A DNA stretch of 5,501 nt from CAZUZD01 sp964624465. Lineage in GTDB: Bacteria > Planctomycetota > Planctomycetia > Isosphaerales > Isosphaeraceae. The notes below the pieces were generated by a model. The model saw only the letters and a program-made list of their open reading frames with translations, did no database searches and was not told where the DNA came from. The stretch lies in contig CAZUZD010000391.1 of the NCBI GenBank assembly GCA_964624465.1, forward strand, positions 1-5,501, in the 5' to 3' direction. Numbering within the stretch: position 1 is the stretch's first letter; every line of letters begins with the position of its first letter. Position numbers and translations under genes: made by a program. Below, piece after piece: positions 1-3,391 of this stretch.

Positions 1-22
1 GGTGGAGAGCGGGTGGAGAGCG
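1..22. repeat. Tandem 11-bp direct repeat, two copies at window edge
   Basis: The 11-mer GGTGGAGAGCG occurs twice in direct succession (1-11 and 12-22), followed by a G-rich stretch. The first copy begins at the first base of the window, so more copies may lie to the left. It sits about 40 bp beyond the stop codon of the phosphatase gene, in non-coding DNA. Two copies are too few to call a real array, and no function can be read from it. Confidence 0.5.
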
Positions 23-41
23 GGGGGACGGTGGGCGCCGG

Positions 42-55
42 CGGCCGATGGGCCG
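42..55 (-). terminator. Weak hairpin just after the phosphatase stop
   Basis: CGGCC (42-46) and GGCCG (51-55) are perfectly complementary around a 4-nt loop, giving a 5-bp all-GC hairpin about 7 nt past the phosphatase stop codon on the minus strand. There is no T-tract. The position fits a transcript 3' end, but short GC palindromes are frequent by chance in DNA of this composition, so this is only a weak candidate. Confidence 0.22.
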
Positions 56-62
56 GTGTGGC

Positions 63-851
63 TCAGGCGCAGGCGTGCCAGCGGTCGAGCAGGTCGGCCG
101 GGTCGCGCACGACCAGGCTGGCGGGCACGGCGGGGTCGGGCCGGCCGTCGGGCGTGATCCAGATCGTCGGCATGCCGGCGGCGCGGCCGCCGTCGATGTC
201 CGATTCGGGCGTGTCGCCGACCATCGCCACCTCGGCCGCCTGGCACCCCAGCCGCGCCAGGGCCAGCTCGAAGATCGGCCGGTACGGCTTGCCGATGACC
301 GTCGCGCGCCGCCCCGAGGCCACGGCCACCGCCTCGACCAGGGCCCCGCAGCCGGGGTCGAACCCCTCGGCGCCCAGGGGCAACCGGGCGTCGAGGTTCA
401 CCGCGTAGAACCCCGCCCCGGCGGCCACGGCGCGGGCGGCGGCGCGGAGCCGGCCGAAGTCGAAGGCCGGGTCGTTGCCGATCACGACGGCCCGAGCCCG
501 GGGATACTCCTCCAGCCCGAGCACGGTGTGGCCGGCGTCCCGGAGCACGGTCGTCATCGTGGCCGAGCCCAGCGGCAGGACCGGCACCCGGCCCAGGTCG
601 CGGCGGATCACCTCGCCGGCCAGCTCCAGCGCCGAGACGATCTGGTCGGGCTCGGCCGGGATCTGGAGCCCCCGCAGCCGCACGGCCAGCTCGTCGGCCC
701 CCTGGCGCGAGCTGTTCGAGAGGAACAGCACCGGGCGGCCGGCGTCGCGGAGGGTCTGGACCAGCTCGATGGCCCCCGGCAGCAGGTGGGCGCCGGCCCA
801 GATGGTGCCGTCGAGGTCGAAGATGAAGCCGCGCAGGGCCCGGAGCTGCAT
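63..851 (-). CDS. HAD subfamily IIA (NagD-like) phosphatase
   Basis: Predicted cytoplasmic Mg2+-dependent phosphohydrolase of 262 residues, close to the 250-270 usual for NagD/p-nitrophenylphosphatase-type HAD-IIA enzymes. All four HAD motifs are visible. Motif I is FDLDGT, with nucleophile D12 and acid/base D14. Motif II is FLSNSS (S45-N46). Motif III is K188 in VIGKPYRP. Motif IV is GDTPESD, with D213 and D218 for metal binding. Between motifs II and III lie a C2-type cap, a FYAVNLD segment (148-154) matching the family's A-T-N-x-D element, and a PGCGALVEAV stretch typical of NagD relatives. ATG at 851 is chosen because the DLDGT motif then starts near residue 12, as usual in the family, and GGGAG lies 9 nt upstream; an upstream extension of 35 codons is Pro/Arg-rich and looks non-coding. 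The substrate cannot be read from sequence; relatives hydrolyse nucleotide monophosphates, pyridoxal phosphate or phosphoglycolate. It lies 171 bp downstream of the small basic protein gene on the same strand, so co-transcription is possible but not shown. Confidence 0.93.
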   Translation of the reverse strand: MQLRALRGFIFDLDGTIWAGAHLLPGAIELVQTLRDAGRPVLFLSNSSRQGADELAVRLRGLQIPAEPDQIVSALELAGEVIRRDLGRVPVLPLGSATMTTVLRDAGHTVLGLEEYPRARAVVIGNDPAFDFGRLRAAARAVAAGAGFYAVNLDARLPLGAEGFDPGCGALVEAVAVASGRRATVIGKPYRPIFELALARLGCQAAEVAMVGDTPESDIDGGRAAGMPTIWITPDGRPDPAVPASLVVRDPADLLDRWHACA

Positions 852-1022
852 CGCCGCGTTCTCCCACTGCGCCTCTGGCCGGCCGCCGGGCCGATCGGTC
901 CCCGGTCCCGGCCGGCACGCGGCCCTAGAACACCACGACGGCGGCCCCGGGGGCAAGCCGACCGATTCCGGTCTGCTCGCCCTCGTGCCGCCGTCGGCGG
1001 GAACTCTCGGTCGACCGTTGGC

Positions 1023-1145
1023 TCAGGAGCCCGACTTGGCGGCCTCGGCCAGCTGCTGCCGGACCTCGGCGGCGCGGACCCGGGCGTTGAGGCGCTTCAT
1101 GCGGGTTTCCCGCTTGCGCAGGACGGTCTTGGGGCTGCGGGCCAT
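1023..1145 (-). CDS. Small, highly basic 40-residue protein of unknown function
   Basis: A 40-residue ORF starting MARSPKTVLRKRETRMKRLN. It has 8 Arg and 4 Lys against 3 Glu (net about +9), no cysteine and no hydrophobic segment. The pattern suggests one long amphipathic helix with an Ala/Gln/Glu-rich second half. Three observations support a real gene. First, 39 of 40 sense codons end in G or C, as in the neighbouring genes. Second, GGAG lies 9 nt before the ATG. Third, the ORF fills most of a gap that would otherwise be an unusually long non-coding stretch between the DUF1559 and phosphatase genes. The same frame stays open further upstream, but only as the antisense-like shadow of the DUF1559 gene, so the ATG at 1145 is the natural start. 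Planctomycetes encode several short Arg/Lys-rich proteins of unknown role; I cannot place this one in a named family. Nucleic-acid or ribosome binding would be a reasonable guess from charge alone. It could be co-transcribed with the phosphatase 171 bp downstream. Confidence 0.75.
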   Translation of the reverse strand: MARSPKTVLRKRETRMKRLNARVRAAEVRQQLAEAAKSGS

Positions 1146-1264
1146 CGGTTCAGACTCCGGTCGGAGGCGGGTGTTCGGGTTCTCGGGCCGGTCCAGGCCG
1201 GCGCAACGGCCATCTAGAAGAACGTTTCGGGCGCCGCCTGACAAGCCCGGCCCCCGGGACGCCG

Positions 1265-1299
1265 CCGGCCGCCGGGGACTTTGCAGCCCCGGCGGCCGG
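1265..1299 (-). terminator. Strong GC hairpin after the DUF1559 gene
   Basis: A perfect 13-bp inverted repeat, CCGGCCGCCGGGG (1265-1277) and its complement (1287-1299), encloses a 9-nt loop (1278-1286). It starts about 38 nt past the DUF1559 stop codon, where a transcript end is expected. There is no T-run on the minus-strand side; the plus-strand side has only TTT. It may act as a terminator without a U-tract, as a 3' stabilising structure, or as a partial block that lowers expression of the small basic protein and phosphatase genes downstream. Confidence 0.55.
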
Positions 1300-1336
1300 T
1301 GGTTTCGGGCCCAGAGGAGCGCGGCCGGCGGCCGGC

Positions 1337-2326
1337 TCAGTAGGCGTCGGCCGAGATCACCTCGCCGCCGCCGCGGGTGATCAGGGCGGCGAAGACCCGG
1401 ATCGACACCGTCTCCTTGATGAACTTCGCCGAGCCGTCGGCAAACAGGACGTTGGCCCCGCCGGGGTGGAAGCCGAAGACCTCGGAGGTCCCCTCCGACC
1501 CGTAGTACGGGTACGGGAACGACTGGCCGGCGATGTTGTCGCCGTTGGTGCAGTTCAGGGCGCAGGTGCCGGGCACCACCGAGCCGTTGGCGCTCGAGCC
1601 GCTGACGGTGATGTCGCTGGCCGGCCGGGCCCAGCCACCAGCGTTGACGCGGGCCAGGGTCAGGTCGCCGTTGGCGACCCGGCCGCCCTTGGTCACCTTG
1701 AACGGCCGGCCGGCCGACTCGGCGTACAGGGTCGTGTTCGAGAGGCCGTCGATCACGTCGGCGAACCGGGGCTTCTCGTTCTTGACCAGGATGCCCGGCC
1801 CGGAGGCGGCCAGCTGGGCCGAGGCCAGCCGGGCGTCGACGCCGATCGTCGGCGAGTAGTCGGTCACTGCGGCCAGGTTGGCGGCGAACGGGGTGATCTC
1901 GGGGGCCCCGTCGAGCCGGTCGGCCCGCACCGCGGTGCTCGGGCAGGTCAGGGTCGCGATCCGGGTGGTCACCACCGTCGAGTTGATCCGGTCGCCCCAG
2001 GTCAGCTCGAAGTTGTACGCGTTGTACAGGTTCGTGCCTTCCAGGTACTGCGTCATCAGGGTCAGGCCCGCGATCCGCGGCAGCGGCGTGACGCCGGGCG
2101 GCCGGGTGCTCGACGGCAGGTGGCCCTGCGTGTCGTGGAAGTTGTGGGCGGCGATGCCCAGCTGCTTCAGGTTGTTGATGCACTGCGCCCGGCGGGCGGC
2201 CTCGCGGGCGCTCTGCACGGCCGGCAGCAGCAGGCTGATCAGGACGCCGATGATCGCGATCACGACCAGCAGCTCGATCAGGGTGAAACCGGCCCGAACC
2301 CGACGTCCACGTCCACGCTGACTCAT
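1337..2326 (-). CDS. DUF1559 pseudopilin-like protein (prepilin-type N-terminus)
   Basis: A 329-residue protein of the DUF1559 family, a planctomycete-expanded group of type II secretion/type IV pilin-like (pseudopilin G/H) proteins. The basic leader (R-G-R-G-R-R-V-R-A-G) ends at G13, and FTLIELLVVIAIIGVLISLL follows. Prepilin peptidase should therefore cut between G13 and F14, leaving F14 as the first mature residue, with E18 as the conserved Glu+5. The hydrophobic helix covers about residues 14-35 and continues into the family-typical SAREAARRAQCINNLKQLG segment (39-57). The C-terminal family signature HPGGANVLFADG is at 287-298, and the protein ends GGGEVISADAY, as usual in DUF1559. Length is in the usual range of about 300-400. 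ATG at 2326 is fixed by a perfect AGGAGG six nucleotides upstream and by the short leader; an open frame reaching further upstream is a shadow over the lipoprotein gene. It is expected to be inserted in the inner membrane and assembled or exposed at the envelope; the precise role of DUF1559 proteins is unknown. The lipoprotein gene lies 122 bp upstream on the same strand. Confidence 0.96.
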   Translation of the reverse strand: MSQRGRGRRVRAGFTLIELLVVIAIIGVLISLLLPAVQSAREAARRAQCINNLKQLGIAAHNFHDTQGHLPSSTRPPGVTPLPRIAGLTLMTQYLEGTNLYNAYNFELTWGDRINSTVVTTRIATLTCPSTAVRADRLDGAPEITPFAANLAAVTDYSPTIGVDARLASAQLAASGPGILVKNEKPRFADVIDGLSNTTLYAESAGRPFKVTKGGRVANGDLTLARVNAGGWARPASDITVSGSSANGSVVPGTCALNCTNGDNIAGQSFPYPYYGSEGTSEVFGFHPGGANVLFADGSAKFIKETVSIRVFAALITRGGGEVISADAY

Positions 2327-2332
2327 CGTCTG

Positions 2333-2338
2333 CCTCCT
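2333..2338 (-). promoter_or_regulatory. Consensus Shine-Dalgarno of the DUF1559 gene
   Basis: AGGAGG on the minus strand, six nucleotides before the ATG at 2326. It is a perfect anti-16S match with good spacing, and it decides the start among several in-frame upstream possibilities. It is the strongest ribosome binding site in the window, which fits an abundantly translated surface protein. Confidence 0.85.
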
Positions 2339-2354
2339 GACTTCTGAAGCGGCC

Positions 2355-2375
2355 GGCCGGGAAAACCCCCCGGCC
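2355..2375 (-). other. Intergenic hairpin before the DUF1559 gene
   Basis: GGCCGGG (2355-2361) pairs with CCCGGCC (2369-2375) around a 7-nt loop. It lies in the leader between the lipoprotein and DUF1559 genes, about 17 nt upstream of the AGGAGG site. No T-tract follows on the minus strand, so it is more likely a structured leader, processing site or stabilising element than a classical terminator. Chance formation is possible given the base composition. Confidence 0.4.
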
Positions 2376-2377
2376 TC

Positions 2378-2391
2378 GTCCGTCGTCGGAC
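2378..2391 (-). other. Second small hairpin adjacent to the first
   Basis: GTCCG (2378-2382) and CGGAC (2387-2391) form a perfect 5-bp stem with a 4-nt loop, only 2 nt away from the 2355-2375 hairpin. On the minus-strand transcript this stem comes first, then the larger one, then the DUF1559 ribosome binding site. It is short on its own; the pairing of two hairpins is what makes it noticeable. Confidence 0.35.
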
Positions 2392-2448
2392 CCCGCGAGG
2401 AATTCGAAACGCTTGCGATCTCTTGGGAAGGCGCCGCGGGGCCCGGCC

Positions 2449-2961
2449 TCAGCGGCGGGCCGTGCGGCCCCGATTGCTCGACTTGCTGGCGGTGATCTGG
2501 AACGGCTCGAGCGCCGTCGGCTTGGGCTCGACGGTCACCTGCAGCGGGGTGGCGGCCGGGTCGTTGTAGCTGGCGGGCACGACGTTCGGGCCGGCCTGCA
2601 TGTCGTTGCCCTTGCCCACGAGCTTCCGCCACTCGACGGTGACCGCGTACCGGCCGGCCGGGGCGCCGTCGCCGCCGTCGAAGGTGGTGAGCTGGAACTT
2701 GCCGTCGGCGTTCACCTTCGCCGTCGGCAGCGGCACCGGGGCGCCCGTCGGGTCCTTCAGCACGCCATCGAGCGGGTGGAAGACCACGAAGGCCCCCGCC
2801 GCCGGCTCGCCGGCGAACTGCACCACGCCCTCGACCGGGAAGACCGGCACCGCGCCCGTCGAGCCGCAGCCGGTCGTCAGCATCAGCACCAGCAGGGCCG
2901 CCAGGCCACGCCCCACCGACCACGCCCGCACCGCCGCCGCTCTGCCCTGTCCCAGCGCCAT
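2449..2961 (-). CDS. Small lipoprotein with carboxypeptidase-regulatory-like fold
   Basis: A 170-residue predicted lipoprotein. The N-terminus has basic residues (R7, R12, R18), a hydrophobic core at about 19-28 (GLAALLVLML) and a lipobox-like TTGC ending at C32, the expected lipidated residue; position -3 is Thr instead of the usual Leu. The rest is one beta-sandwich of the planctomycete 'carboxypeptidase regulatory-like' type: VEGVVQFAGEPAAGAFVVFHP (about 43-63), then a turn with NADGKFQLTTF (84-94), GDGAPAGRYAVTVEW (97-111) and VPASYNDP (128-135), ending in a basic tail rich in Ser, Arg and Asn. Such proteins are commonly encoded next to DUF1559 genes, as here, and are presumed envelope-anchored; their biochemical role is not established. 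ATG at 2961 keeps the whole signal peptide, and an AGGGGA-like site precedes it at a plausible distance. Third codon positions are strongly G/C. It is probably the first gene of the minus-strand unit. Confidence 0.88.
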   Translation of the reverse strand: MALGQGRAAAVRAWSVGRGLAALLVLMLTTGCGSTGAVPVFPVEGVVQFAGEPAAGAFVVFHPLDGVLKDPTGAPVPLPTAKVNADGKFQLTTFDGGDGAPAGRYAVTVEWRKLVGKGNDMQAGPNVVPASYNDPAATPLQVTVEPKPTALEPFQITASKSSNRGRTARR

Positions 2962-3059
2962 GGTCCCGTCCCCTTATCCTGATCCCAGACCCACCGCAAC
3001 TCGCATCCTCGGCGGCACAGACCACTCTATCGGCCGGCCCCGTGCCCGGACTTGGAGAG

Positions 3060-3088
3060 AATTTGACAATTCCGACCGGCTAAGTCAA
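3060..3088 (-). promoter_or_regulatory. Candidate sigma70-type promoter for the lipoprotein/DUF1559 unit
   Basis: On the minus strand TTGACT (3088-3083, five of six to the -35 consensus) is followed after exactly 17 nt by CAAATT (3065-3060, four of six to the -10 consensus). Transcription would begin near 3053, leaving a leader of about 90 nt before the lipoprotein ATG. The match is decent and rare in DNA this GC-rich, but planctomycete promoters are poorly defined, so this remains a prediction. Confidence 0.35.
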
Positions 3089-3094
3089 CATAAT
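3063..3094 (+). promoter_or_regulatory. Candidate plus-strand promoter elements, poor spacing
   Basis: A perfect TTGACA (3063-3068) and CATAAT (3089-3094, five of six) lie on the plus strand, but 20 nt apart, which is longer than the usual 16-18. The start would be near 3101, almost 300 nt before the AsmA-like gene. These elements share bases with the minus-strand candidate, so the two could not be occupied at once. The spacing makes real use doubtful without an activator. Confidence 0.22.
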
Positions 3095-3121
3095 CCCGGC
3101 AGGTTCGGTAGGGATTCGTCG

Positions 3122-3181
3122 TAAGTGACTGTTAAGCCAAGAAATAGAAACGAATAGAATCTTTACTTTTTTGTGTATGAT
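3122..3181. promoter_or_regulatory. AT-rich island, possible promoter/UP-element of the AsmA-like gene
   Basis: Only 17 of these 60 bases are G or C (28%), in a window that is otherwise overwhelmingly GC-rich. It contains short A-tracts, a T6 run (3167-3172) and -10-like hexamers TAGAAT (3155-3160) and TATGAT (3176-3181) on the plus strand, neither with a good -35. Such an island is a natural place for DNA melting, bending or regulator binding upstream of the AsmA-like gene. No protein-coding signal is visible in it. Confidence 0.45.
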
Positions 3182-3391
3182 TTGAGGGTCGGACGGCGAG
3201 CGGTCTGGACTCTTGCACAAATCCGGTGGCATGCGAGGTCTGTTTGTGATGCCCGGGGCCGGGCCGGGGGCGGTGGTCGGATTGCGGGGCGGGAGGCTGC
3301 CGGTCGTGGGGGTGGTGGCTAAGATGGGACGGATCTCGGGACGGGAGGATCCGGCCGGCTGCGACCGGGCGGTGGGGAGTCGAGGCTGCAC

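Larger units (their letters stand above)
2962..3391. other. Divergent intergenic control region, 430 bp, no gene
   Basis: This stretch separates the start codons of the lipoprotein (minus) and the AsmA-like gene (plus). Short open frames here, including one at 3213-3407 starting at TTG, have mixed third-position bases and no recognisable protein, so I see no gene. It contains an inverted repeat with promoter-like hexamers (3060-3094), an AT-rich island (3122-3181) and then about 200 bp of GC-rich leader before the AsmA-like start. CACAAA (3216-3221) and TTTGTG (3243-3248) form a further 6-bp inverted repeat 21 bp apart, flanking a GCATGC palindrome. Confidence 0.7.

Noticed and set aside
988..1000. 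CCGCCG-T-CGGCGG palindrome between the small protein and the phosphatase
   Set aside because: It is a near-perfect palindrome with almost no loop, and such GC palindromes recur throughout this window; there is no T-tract or other supporting context.
48..1217. Long plus-strand open frame opposite the phosphatase and small-protein genes
   Set aside because: It is antisense to a gene with all four HAD motifs. Its product is Arg/Gly/Pro/His-rich low-complexity text, typical of a frame shadow in GC-rich DNA.
1337..3025. Upstream extension of the DUF1559 frame to 562 codons
   Set aside because: The extension is out of frame with and antisense-free over the lipoprotein gene, reads as low-complexity Gly/Arg text, and would bury the prepilin leader, which must be N-terminal. 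The AGGAGG before 2326 settles the start.
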